Part shown: positions 1-7,291 of the stretch, one piece after another | How positions within the stretch are numbered: the stretch's first letter is position 1 | Layout: each line of letters opens with the position of its first letter | Assembly (NCBI RefSeq): GCF_026340655.1 | Contig: NZ_JAPEOZ010000001.1 | Coordinates: 1,426,001 to 1,490,000 of the forward strand | Origin: Streptomyces sp. NBC_01275 | GTDB taxonomy: Bacteria; Actinomycetota; Actinomycetes; Streptomycetales; Streptomycetaceae | DNA: 64,000 nt | Direction of reading: 5' to 3' | Notes under the pieces: model-generated | What the model saw: the letters and a program-made list of their open reading frames with translations, nothing else | Databases searched by the model: none | Told to the model about the DNA's origin: nothing | Translations under genes and position numbers: made by a program

Positions 1-147
1 GGCGCGGACGCCGGCGACGGCCGCGTCGGCGTACCGCGCCGGGTTGTCCGACAGCAGTTTGCGCGTCAGCAGCCGCCCGTCGGGGCGGCGCGCGACGATG
101 TCGGTGAAGGTGCCGCCCCGGTCCACCCAGAACTGCCAGCCCGTCAC
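1..147 (-). CDS. Hydantoinase A / ATP-dependent 5-oxoprolinase-like protein, N-terminal fragment
   Basis: Only the first 49 residues are inside the window; the gene runs off the left edge. They read from a GTG at 147 and contain [18 protein letters not shown], the ATP-binding start of the HyuA/OplAH family (ATP-dependent N-methylhydantoinase or 5-oxoprolinase, actin-like fold). The start lies 24 nt after the stop of the DUF742 gene, so it is probably the next gene of the same transcript. The family acts on cyclic amides such as 5-oxoproline or hydantoins; substrate cannot be told from this fragment. The window holds a second, unrelated oxoprolinase (pxpABC, 21.2-23.5 kb). Confidence 0.8.
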   Translation of the reverse strand, partial: MTGWQFWVDRGGTFTDIVARRPDGRLLTRKLLSDNPARYADAAVAGVRA

Positions 148-171
148 GTCTTCACCCCGCTTCCGCGCTGC

Positions 172-567
172 TCACAGCGCTCGGAGGCCGTTGATCACGT
201 CGCGCAGAATACTCTCGTCCGGCAGTTCGGCAGGGGGTACGGGCCGGTTCACATGGACGAATTCCGCGTCCACGAGGTCCCCGACGAGAACCCGTACCAC
301 TCCGATGGGCAGGTTGAGGTCCGCGGCGAGTTCGGCGACCGACTGCGGCACGTCCCGGCACAGATCCACGATGTCCACGTGTTCCGGGGACAGCGAGTGG
401 TCGGCTTCCGGATCGTCCGCGTGGGGCTCGACGACGACCACCGCGATGAGATCGAGGCGGTGCTGGACCGCACTGGTGGTGCGGCCGCGCGTCATGGCGT
501 ACGGACGGACGACCGGCCCGGCCTCGTCGTCGAACCAGTGGCTTCTTCCCTGACCGTCTGTGCTCAT
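172..567 (-). CDS. cvnC: DUF742 family protein (conservon component C)
   Basis: A 131-residue protein whose C-terminal half (SVAELAADLNLPIGVVRVLVGDLVDAEF) is the winged-helix-like DUF742 core, followed by the typical ending with ILRDVINGLRAL. In Streptomyces conservons the order is sensor kinase (A), roadblock protein (B), DUF742 (C) and a GTPase (D), acting as a membrane-associated signalling complex. Here A and B lie immediately upstream on the same strand (9 nt gap to B). The gene that follows is hydantoinase-like rather than a GTPase, so the conservon appears incomplete. Assignment rests on family pattern and gene order. Confidence 0.88.
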   Translation of the reverse strand: MSTDGQGRSHWFDDEAGPVVRPYAMTRGRTTSAVQHRLDLIAVVVVEPHADDPEADHSLSPEHVDIVDLCRDVPQSVAELAADLNLPIGVVRVLVGDLVDAEFVHVNRPVPPAELPDESILRDVINGLRAL

Positions 568-576
568 GCCATCCCA

Positions 577-1011
577 CTACCCGCCCGAGGGCAGATCGGT
601 GCGCGGGGCAGTGCCCAGATGTACACCGACCCGCTTGACGAGCAGGGTCATCTCGTAGGCCACGAGACCCACGTCCGAGTCGGCGTCGGAGAGGACGGCA
701 AGGCAGCTGCCGTCGCCGGCGGCCGTGACGAACAGGAAGGCCTCGTCGAGTTCGACGACGGTCTGCCGGACGCTGCCGGCCTCGAAGTGGCGGCCCACGC
801 CCTTGGCAAGGCTGTGGAAGCCGGAGGCGACGGCGGCCAGGTGCTCGCTGTCCTCACGGGTCAGGTCCTTGGACACCCCCGTCGCAAGACCGTCGCCGGA
901 GAGCACGACGGCCTTGCGGATGCTGGCGACGCGGTCGACGAGTTCGTCGAGAAGCCAGTTGAGCTCACCGTTGTTGGTCGTGCTGTGGCCGGTCGCCTTC
1001 GGTGCGGTCAT
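577..1011 (-). CDS. cvnB: Roadblock/LC7 domain protein (conservon component B)
   Basis: A 144-residue roadblock/LC7 protein, a small fold related to MglB that in other systems controls Ras-like GTPases. It has the typical opening ELNWLLDELVDRVASIRKAV and the core AVVLSGDGLA, followed by the HLAAVASGFHSLAKGVGRHF helix. Its ATG overlaps the TGA of the upstream kinase gene (ATGA at 1008-1011), so translation is coupled. In conservons CvnB is thought to bridge the kinase and the small GTPase; no GTPase is visible here. Confidence 0.9.
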   Translation of the reverse strand: MTAPKATGHSTTNNGELNWLLDELVDRVASIRKAVVLSGDGLATGVSKDLTREDSEHLAAVASGFHSLAKGVGRHFEAGSVRQTVVELDEAFLFVTAAGDGSCLAVLSDADSDVGLVAYEMTLLVKRVGVHLGTAPRTDLPSGG

Positions 1012-3926
1012 CGACCGTCCCCCTTTTTCGTTCCCTGTGGTGCTGTGCCGCTGTGGGCATCGTCGCCCGCGGCGTTCTCATCGCGTCCGCGCTGCCAGCC
1101 ACGCTGGAGTGAGGCCATGCGGCTGCGTACCTCGTCGGCGTCGCGGTCGGCGGGGTCGGCGCTGCGCTCCGTGCGCGGAGCCGGGCCCTGCCGCAGTTGC
1201 GGGGCCAGGTTCGCCTGCCGTACCCGCCTGGGCAGCGCTCCGGTGCCGGGCCCGATGCCGGAGCCGGTGTCGTGAGGCGCGGGCGTCCGGTTCCGGGCCG
1301 TGTCCTGGGGGTCGCCCGGCGCGATACCGCCGATCCGGGCGGATGCGATGTCTCTGCGGGCGACCGTGTCGTCCAGGCCGCCGGGCTCGGCTGCGGCCTG
1401 CCGGAAGCGGTGTGGCAGGGCCGGGGGCTCGTCGGCGCCTCGGCCGGGCTGCGCCGACGTCGCGGAGGACTCGGCCGGGCCGCTGTTGTGCGGGATCTGC
1501 GGCGAGCTGCCGCGACGGCGCGACGGCAGCGGGGCCGGGGCTTCGTGCCCCGCTCGGCGCGGTCCGGAACGCGTCGACGCCTCTTCGTCCGTCTCCGCGC
1601 GCTGGGGGCCCTGCTCGCCGACCGGGCGGCCGTGCGAGCTGACCAGCTTGGGCGTGCGCCGGCTGGGCAACGGGACGGGCGCGGCCGGGTCGGCGCCGGT
1701 CGGGTCCGGTTCGCCGCGGGTGTCGGACAGCCCGCGGTGCTGCTCGGCGGAGCCCACGCCCGACTCGTCCTGCGGACGGGTGAGGGAGCGGCGCGGGCGG
1801 AACAGACCACCGTCGTCGTCCTCCTCGTCCAGGGCGACCGGGAAGTCGTCGAGGGCGTCCAGGCCGACGGGCGCCTCCAGCTCGACCGGGCCGTCCAGCA
1901 GCGACGCGGCCGCTCCGGGAAGCTGGACCGAGGCCGGGGACAGCGCCGGCCTGCGGCTCTCCGTGGACTCTGCGGCGACCTTCGGGGGCCGGGGACGGTC
2001 GAGACGGAAGCCGATGCCGTTGGTGTCGGGGACGTCGTCGGTGAGCAGCGCGTCGGGGATGAAGACGACGGCGGTCGTCCCCCCGTACGGCGAAGGCTGC
2101 AGGGAGACCCGGACGTTCTGCCGTTGCGCGAGCCGGCTGACCACGAACAGGCCGAGACGGTCGGTGTCGGACAGCTCGAACTCCGGGGTCTCGGCGAGCC
2201 GGAGATTGGCCTCCAGGAGCGCTTCGGGCGCCATGCCGAGGCCTCGGTCGTGGATCTCCAGGGTGAAGCCGTTCGCGACCCGCTCGCCCATGACGTGAAC
2301 GGCGGTGTGCGGCGGGGAGAACACCGTGGCGTTCTCCAGGAGTTCGGCCACGAGGTGGGTGAGGTCGGCGACGGCGGGGCCGGTGACGGCGAGGCGCGGC
2401 AGACGGCGTACCTCGATGCGTTCGTAGTCCTCCACCTCGGCGACGGCGGCGCGCACGATGTCCATGAGCTGGACGGGCTTGCGCCACTGCCGGGAGGGGG
2501 CCGCTCCGGAGAGGATCACCAGGCCCTCGGCGTGCCGACGCATGCGGGTGGTGAGGTGGTCGAGGCGGAAGAGGTCCGCGAGTTCCTCGGTGTCCTCGGT
2601 GCGGCGCTCCATGGTGTCGAGCAGGGTGAGCTGCTTGTGCAGCAGGACCTGGCTGCGACGGGCCAGGTTGACGAAGACCTCGGAGACCCCGGAGCGCAGC
2701 TCGGCCTGTTTGACGGCGGCCTCGACGGCGGCGCGCTGAAGCGTGTTGAGGGCCTGGCCGACCTCGCCCATCTCGTTCTTGTCGTACTCCAGCAGCGGCA
2801 CCTCGGTCTCCACGTCGACCTGCTCGCCCGCGGACAGACGACGCATCACGCTGGGCAGCCGCACGCCGGACGCCTCGTGGGCCTCCAGTCGCAGCTGGCG
2901 CAGGTCGCGGATGAGACCCCGGCCGATGCGCACGGACAGGACGAGGGAGACGAGCAGGGCGATCAGACCGAAGACACCGGCGACGACCGCCTTGACGATG
3001 ACCTCGATCGCCACCGGACGAACGCGGTCCTGGTAGCGGTCGTTGGCCTGCTCGTCCAGGGCGCCGAGCTCGTCGAGGACGTTTCCGGCCGCGGTGTCCC
3101 AGTTCTGGGCGGTGACGTTGCGGGGCATGTCGCCGGGCCTGGTGGCGCCGACGGCTTGTTCGGCCGTGCGCAGCGGGGCGGTGGTGGCGTTCTCCCAGAA
3201 GCTCTCGTAGCGTTCGCGCTCCGCGGCGGGGAGTTGGGCGAGGCTGATGTCATAGACGACCTCCCGCTGTGCCTCGAGGTCGGAGACGTCACGGATCTCG
3301 TCGCGGGTGAGCCGGCCCACGACCAGGGCGGAGCCGAACAGGGCGTCCTCCCTGGAGAGCAGCTCGCGCGCACGGGCGACACTGACGAGTGCCCGGTACT
3401 GCTTGTCCATCTCCACGCTGTCGACCACGTCCAGCTTGGCCAGCAGGGTGTAACAGGGGTCGATCAGCTGGTTGTAGAGGTCCAGGGCCTGCGCCCGGGT
3501 GAGGGTTCCCTCCTCGACGCTGCGGCGCAGGGAGTCGACGCCGTCGAAGGCGTCGAGCACTCTGGTCAGACCTTCGCCGTCGTCCTGGTCCAGGACGTCG
3601 CGCACATCCGGGTCCGCGGCGTTCCGGCGGATCTCGGCCAGAGCCTCGTCCGTGGCGGTCCGGGTACGACGGAGCGCGGTGAGCGCGTCGGAGGCACGGG
3701 AGTCGGCGAGGTAGACGAGGGTCTGACGGCGTTCCTGCTGGACGACGCGGACCGTGTCCTCGATGGGGTAGCCGACCTTCTCCATGAGGGACGACACCGT
3801 GAACAGACGGCTCGCCTCACGTCCCGTGAGTACCGTGGCGAAGCCCCAGACAGCGGTCAGGGACACCAGCGGCACGAGAAGCAGCGCCACGATCTTCCGG
3901 CGGATCGACTTCCCGCGAAAGCGCAT
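1008..3926 (-). CDS. cvnA: NIT-domain sensor histidine kinase-like protein (conservon component A)
   Basis: A 972-residue membrane kinase-like protein. Start chosen at ATG 3926 because GGGGGAGG lies just upstream; longer readings to 4169 have no ribosome site. Domains: first transmembrane segment at about residues 10-32 (IVALLLVPLVSLTAVWGF), an extracytoplasmic nitrate/nitrite-sensing-type helical region to about 305, second membrane segment at about 308-332, HAMP-like linker, a helical dimerisation region (RLDHLTTRMRRH) and a GHKL ATPase domain with N-box ELLENATVFSPP near 530 and GLFVVSRLA. From about 655 to the end it is proline/arginine-rich and probably disordered. This is standard CvnA architecture. 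It heads the transcript A-B-C. The ligand is unknown. Confidence 0.9.
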   Translation of the reverse strand: MRFRGKSIRRKIVALLLVPLVSLTAVWGFATVLTGREASRLFTVSSLMEKVGYPIEDTVRVVQQERRQTLVYLADSRASDALTALRRTRTATDEALAEIRRNAADPDVRDVLDQDDGEGLTRVLDAFDGVDSLRRSVEEGTLTRAQALDLYNQLIDPCYTLLAKLDVVDSVEMDKQYRALVSVARARELLSREDALFGSALVVGRLTRDEIRDVSDLEAQREVVYDISLAQLPAAERERYESFWENATTAPLRTAEQAVGATRPGDMPRNVTAQNWDTAAGNVLDELGALDEQANDRYQDRVRPVAIEVIVKAVVAGVFGLIALLVSLVLSVRIGRGLIRDLRQLRLEAHEASGVRLPSVMRRLSAGEQVDVETEVPLLEYDKNEMGEVGQALNTLQRAAVEAAVKQAELRSGVSEVFVNLARRSQVLLHKQLTLLDTMERRTEDTEELADLFRLDHLTTRMRRHAEGLVILSGAAPSRQWRKPVQLMDIVRAAVAEVEDYERIEVRRLPRLAVTGPAVADLTHLVAELLENATVFSPPHTAVHVMGERVANGFTLEIHDRGLGMAPEALLEANLRLAETPEFELSDTDRLGLFVVSRLAQRQNVRVSLQPSPYGGTTAVVFIPDALLTDDVPDTNGIGFRLDRPRPPKVAAESTESRRPALSPASVQLPGAAASLLDGPVELEAPVGLDALDDFPVALDEEDDDGGLFRPRRSLTRPQDESGVGSAEQHRGLSDTRGEPDPTGADPAAPVPLPSRRTPKLVSSHGRPVGEQGPQRAETDEEASTRSGPRRAGHEAPAPLPSRRRGSSPQIPHNSGPAESSATSAQPGRGADEPPALPHRFRQAAAEPGGLDDTVARRDIASARIGGIAPGDPQDTARNRTPAPHDTGSGIGPGTGALPRRVRQANLAPQLRQGPAPRTERSADPADRDADEVRSRMASLQRGWQRGRDENAAGDDAHSGTAPQGTKKGDGR

Positions 3927-4346
3927 GGCCTCCCCCAGCTCGAACCCCCACCGGCAGGGGGTACGCATGTGCGTCAACAAACGGCGCGAGCCTACTACCG
4001 ACGCACAGTTAACTCGAAGAGCTGTCCGGAAGCCGAACTTCCGCACCGGGGTCGAGACATGCGGAGTTGTCCGGGCATTACGGGAGATTGTCTCCCCGAA
4101 TCCGGGCCACACGATCAAACCGGACCTGACCGACCCGGTAAGCGAGTTGGCCAGAATTTTTCGCAACACGGGAATCTTTCGAGCTCATCGCTCGTCCTAC
4201 TCATTGGGAATTGGGGGCGGAATCGGCCACAGGAGCCGCATGCCGCACCCCGGCGGCGTAATTCAGCGCAAGCCGGGCAGCCACTGGGGAGCCGGGTCTT
4301 CGATCCGGAGGCAAGCGGTCTGCTGGCGGTGGGGAGTGACACGGTG

Positions 4347-5006
4347 ATGGGCACGGCGGAGCGGCGCGGGGCGTCCGAGGAGGGCACGGCCGCGGGCGGT
4401 ACGGCTCTACGGGACCCCGAGGTACCGGATCGCGGCATTCGGGCAAACGGACAGGGCACGACGGAGCGGAGCGACATCCCTTCGGGTGGGCAAGGGACAA
4501 GGGATCGCGGCGCACCGGCGGGCGCGGGGACCGTCGGTACCGCACTTGAGGACGCCGGACAGGTCGGCATGAGGAGTGCCAGCGTCATCAGGCCGACAGA
4601 ACAAGACGGGGCCGGTTACCGGGCCTTGTGGGTCGAGGAGCCCGCGCGCCGACGCAGGTTGCCCGACCCGGTGCGTACGGCGGCCGTGCGCGCGGTGCTC
4701 ATCATCGCGGTGACGCTGCTTCAGGCGATGGTCGCCTTCCTGTGCACGCTGGCAGGATCCTGGCTGGCCTTCCCGATGGTGCTCAGCAGCGTGGCCAGCA
4801 CGGTCGTGGCCACGTGGAGCGCGCTGGACGTCTGGGTGACCCGGCAGGTGTGGAACCAGCGCAACGGCGTGGTGTCGGCGCCCAGCAGCACCGCCCGTTC
4901 GCTGCGCCGTGAGCGCAGGAAGGCGCGGCGGCAGGGCCGGGCCGCGGAGCGTGCGCAGGAGCGGATACGCAGGCAGGGTGGCGCTGGACAGCTGTCCCAC
5001 TCCTGA
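4347..5006 (+). CDS. Hypothetical membrane protein with basic tail
   Basis: A 219-residue protein divergent from the conservon. ATG 4347 (or GTG 4344) follows GGGGAG at 4331-4336; ATG 4569 (MRSASVIRPTEQ) is a possible internal start. The first 100 residues are low-complexity and polar. Two hydrophobic stretches, about residues 118-140 (AVLIIAVTLLQAMVAFLCTL) and 143-165, suggest a hairpin in the membrane. The tail from about 185 is strongly basic (RRERRKARRQGRAAERAQER). I do not recognise a family with certainty; proteins of this shape sit beside conservons in Streptomyces, so a link to the kinase is possible but inferred. Confidence 0.6.
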   Translation: MGTAERRGASEEGTAAGGTALRDPEVPDRGIRANGQGTTERSDIPSGGQGTRDRGAPAGAGTVGTALEDAGQVGMRSASVIRPTEQDGAGYRALWVEEPARRRRLPDPVRTAAVRAVLIIAVTLLQAMVAFLCTLAGSWLAFPMVLSSVASTVVATWSALDVWVTRQVWNQRNGVVSAPSSTARSLRRERRKARRQGRAAERAQERIRRQGGAGQLSHS

Positions 5007-5019
5007 GGCAAGGGAGGAC

Positions 5020-5041
5020 GCAGCCCTCACACGAGGGCTGC
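5020..5041 (+). terminator. Hairpin after the membrane-protein gene
   Basis: GCAGCCCTC (5020-5028) pairs perfectly with GAGGGCTGC (5033-5041) across a 4-nt loop, 14 nt after the stop of the membrane-protein gene. There is no U-run, as is usual for Streptomyces terminators. The stretch 5043-5314 after it holds nothing I can identify. Confidence 0.55.
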
Positions 5042-5314
5042 GAGCCGACGGGAGGAAGAGGGAGGCATTGACGCGCTCCTGAACCTGGGCGGTCGTGGTG
5101 CGGCCAGACTGGCCACACGGCTCCCTGGTGGGTCAGGCAACACTGATCCGGGGGTGGTGTGGCCGTGCGGGCACCTGGACCATCAGGTCGCACAGGAGGC
5201 TCCTGGCCCGACAGGCCGCACAAAGTCCTGATCAACCAGGCCGCCGTGCCGTTCGGTCAGGCCGCGTTCGACCTCACCCGCCCCTTCCCTCACGCCAGTT
5301 CAGCAGGTCGGCGG

Positions 5315-5730
5315 CCGTTTGAAGCGGGCGTCGGGTTCGCCGGGCGCATGGGCGAGGACGGCTTCGTCGCCAGGCGGCCCTGGAAGGCCTGCAGAGCCGC
5401 ATCGAGTCCGCCCGTCGGCTCACCCCGCTCCTCCTCGACGGCCCCGCGCGGGTCGTCCTCGGCAAGGAGCGCGTCTACGCCCCTGACTCTCGACTCCGCT
5501 CGAGGGCGGGAGGTGCCCCACCCATCGGCACCCCGGCCGGTTACGTGACCAGTGCGTCGTACGGCCGCACCCCTGGCCGGTGCATTGCGTACGGCTGGCT
5601 GCCGCTGTACCAGTGCTGCCGGTGCTGGTCGACCGGGGCGACCGGGGCGACCGGGGACATGGAGTAGTTCGGCGGGAGGGTCCCGGCTACCGTCGCCGAG
5701 GAGCCGCTGTTCGATCCGAAGATGACCCAC
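5315..5730 (+). pseudogene. Decayed C-terminus of a GcvT-domain FAD-dependent dimethylglycine/sarcosine dehydrogenase-like gene
   Basis: Translation in two frames gives the recognisable end of a DMGDH/sarcosine dehydrogenase-like protein (FAD domain plus GcvT tetrahydrofolate domain). Frame starting 5315 reads PFEAGVGFAGRM...EDGFVAR; after a frameshift near 5371-5376 the frame continues AALEGL...RRLTPLLLD and RVVLGKERVYA, then GYVTSASYGRTPGRCIAYG. An in-frame TAG at 5665-5667 stands where the family has Tyr of EYFG, and reading through gives ATVAEEPLFDPKMT, the canonical family C-terminus. Codons keep high third-position G/C. An inserted dispersed element (5489-5528) interrupts it. It lies directly upstream of a sarcosine-oxidase-type gene, fitting loss of one step of betaine demethylation. 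The N-terminal FAD half is not visible. Confidence 0.75.
5489..5528. repeat. Streptomyces-type dispersed palindromic element inside the pseudogene
   Basis: CTCGACTCCGCTCGAG followed by GGCGGGAGGTGCCCCACCCATCG-like sequence. From memory, sequences of the form CTCGACTTCGCTCGAG followed by a G-run and CCCCCATCG recur in many Streptomyces intergenic regions. Here it splits the VYA...GYVT core of the decayed gene, adding about 16 codons the family lacks. Confidence 0.5.
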
Positions 5731-5772
5731 ATTCATCACCGAGACGTCCCCGGCCTCACCTGCACGTCCTCA

Positions 5773-5862
5773 GACGCCGTTAGACGCCGTAGACGCTTCA
5801 AGGCGCTCCAGACGCCTTAGGCGCTCTCAGGCGCTCTCAGGCACCCTTAGATGCCCTTAGGA
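5773..5862 (+). repeat. Degenerate ~10-bp tandem repeat in the solA leader
   Basis: About nine imperfect units of roughly 10 bp resembling (A/T)(T/C)AGACGCC(G/T)T or TAGGCGCTCTCA run head to tail up to the ribosome site. Two identical GGCGCTCTCA units lie at 5820-5839. The last unit contributes TTAGGAGG, the Shine-Dalgarno of the oxidase gene. Confidence 0.7.
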
Positions 5863-5870
5863 GGAACGCA

Positions 5871-7025
5871 GTGTCCCCCGCCTACGACGTGATCGTCATC
5901 GGTCTCGGCGGCATGGGCAGCGCCGCGGCCCATCACCTCTCCGCGCGCGGTGCCCGCGTCCTCGGGCTGGAGAAGTTCGGCCCGGTGCACAACCGGGGCT
6001 CCAGTCACGGCGGCTCGCGGATCACGCGGCAGTCGTACTTCGAGGATCCGGCCTATGTGCCGCTGCTGCTGCGCGCCTACGAGCTGTACGAGGACCTTCA
6101 ACGGGCCACCGGCCGGGAGATCGCGATCCTCAACGGCGGGGTGATGGTCGGCCCGCCCGACTCCCGGACCGTCTCGGGATCGCTGCTGTCGGCCCGCCAG
6201 TGGGACCTCCCCCACGAGATGCTGGACGCGCGGGAGATCCGCCGTCGCTTCCCGACGCTGACGCCGAAGGACGACGAGGTCGGGCTGTACGAGAAGAAGG
6301 CCGGCCTGCTGCGGCCCGAGAACACCGTCGCCGCGCATCTCCAGCTCGCCACCCGGCAAGGCGCCGACCTGCACTTCGACGAGCCGATGACCCGCTGGGA
6401 GCCGTACAAGGACGGCGTGCGCGTGCACACGGCCGAGGACGCCTACACCGCCGCCCAGCTGGTGATCTGCCCGGGCGCGTGGGCGCCGCAGCTGCTCACC
6501 GACCTCGGGGTGCCGTTCACGATCGAGCGGCAGGTCATGTACTGGTTCCAGCCGAAGCAGGGCGTCGAGTCCTTCCTTCCGGAGAACCATCCGATCTACA
6601 TCTGGGAGAACGCGGCCGGCGTCCAGATCTACGGCTTCCCGGCCATCGACGGCCCCGGCCTCGGGGCGAAGGTCGCCTTCTTCAGCAAGGGCCAGGCGAC
6701 CACCCCGGAGACCATCGACCGGACGGTCCATGAGGAGGAGGTCCGAGCGATGGCCGACCACCTGGCCGCCTGCATCCCAGACCTTCCTGGCGCCTTCCTC
6801 AAGGCCGCGACCTGCATGTACTCCAGCACACCTGACGAGCACTTCGTCATGGCCCGGCATCCCGCGCATCCGGAGTCGGTCACCGTGGCCTGCGGTTTCT
6901 CCGGGCACGGCTTCAAGTTCGTGCCCGTCGTAGGGGAGATCCTCGCCGATCTGGCCCTGACCGGCGCCACCGCGCACCCCATCGGGCTGTTCGACCCCGC
7001 CCGCCTCGCCGCCGCGCCCGGCTGA
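5871..7025 (+). CDS. solA: FAD-dependent N-methyltryptophan / monomeric sarcosine oxidase
   Basis: A 384-residue flavoprotein of the MSOX/MTOX family, which oxidises secondary N-methyl amino acids (sarcosine, N-methyltryptophan) with O2, giving the amine, formaldehyde and H2O2. It has the N-terminal Rossmann motif [17 protein letters not shown], the family segment [15 protein letters not shown], Cys315 in [13 protein letters not shown] (same number as the covalent flavin-binding Cys of Bacillus MSOX) and GFSGHGFKF near the end. GTG 5871 is preceded by AGGAGG at 5859-5864. Length is typical. It sits between a decayed dimethylglycine-dehydrogenase-like gene and a betaine-aldehyde-type dehydrogenase, which suggests sarcosine as substrate; the exact substrate is inferred. 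Confidence 0.88.
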   Translation: MSPAYDVIVIGLGGMGSAAAHHLSARGARVLGLEKFGPVHNRGSSHGGSRITRQSYFEDPAYVPLLLRAYELYEDLQRATGREIAILNGGVMVGPPDSRTVSGSLLSARQWDLPHEMLDAREIRRRFPTLTPKDDEVGLYEKKAGLLRPENTVAAHLQLATRQGADLHFDEPMTRWEPYKDGVRVHTAEDAYTAAQLVICPGAWAPQLLTDLGVPFTIERQVMYWFQPKQGVESFLPENHPIYIWENAAGVQIYGFPAIDGPGLGAKVAFFSKGQATTPETIDRTVHEEEVRAMADHLAACIPDLPGAFLKAATCMYSSTPDEHFVMARHPAHPESVTVACGFSGHGFKFVPVVGEILADLALTGATAHPIGLFDPARLAAAPG

Positions 7026-7183
7026 GGCACGGCGCCGAGTTCGGCGAGGCGATCCGGGGCTCCGGGGCTCCGGCCGTACCCGCCGCAGGCCCTAGGGTCC
7101 GGGGCGGACGTGTCGATGTCGGTGGAGCTGTTCCACCGGGTGCACGTCCAGGACCTCGAGGCGTTGAACGAACGGGACCGGCG

Positions 7184-7291
7184 ATGTCCTCGCGGGCGTA
7201 CCGTGCGGGTGGTGTGCTGGTGCCCAACGAGCGCACCATCCGGATCTTCCACAAGTGGCTCGTCGAAAGGCTCGGAGGCGACCATGCCTGA
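7184..7291 (+). pseudogene. Possible remnant: 35-codon gene tail overlapping the dehydrogenase start
   Basis: A short frame starting ATG 7184 ends with GGVLVPNERTIRIFHKWLVE and stops 8 nt inside the downstream dehydrogenase gene. Third-position G/C is about 80 percent. The sequence resembles the last helix of a LysR-type effector domain (VPNER...FxxWLxE). The region 7026-7183 shows no continuous upstream gene, so this may be the tail of a deleted regulator or a short leader peptide coupled to the dehydrogenase. Weak call. Confidence 0.3.

Noticed and set aside
1197..4343. Very long plus-strand frame opposite the conservon kinase
   Set aside because: It is antisense to cvnA, Gly/Arg-rich without domains, and arises from GC-skewed codon positions. 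Only the part after 4344 is taken as a gene.
5541..5732. 63-codon minus-strand frame with high third-position G/C
   Set aside because: It is antisense to the recognisable decayed oxidase end; the codon bias is explained by that relict.
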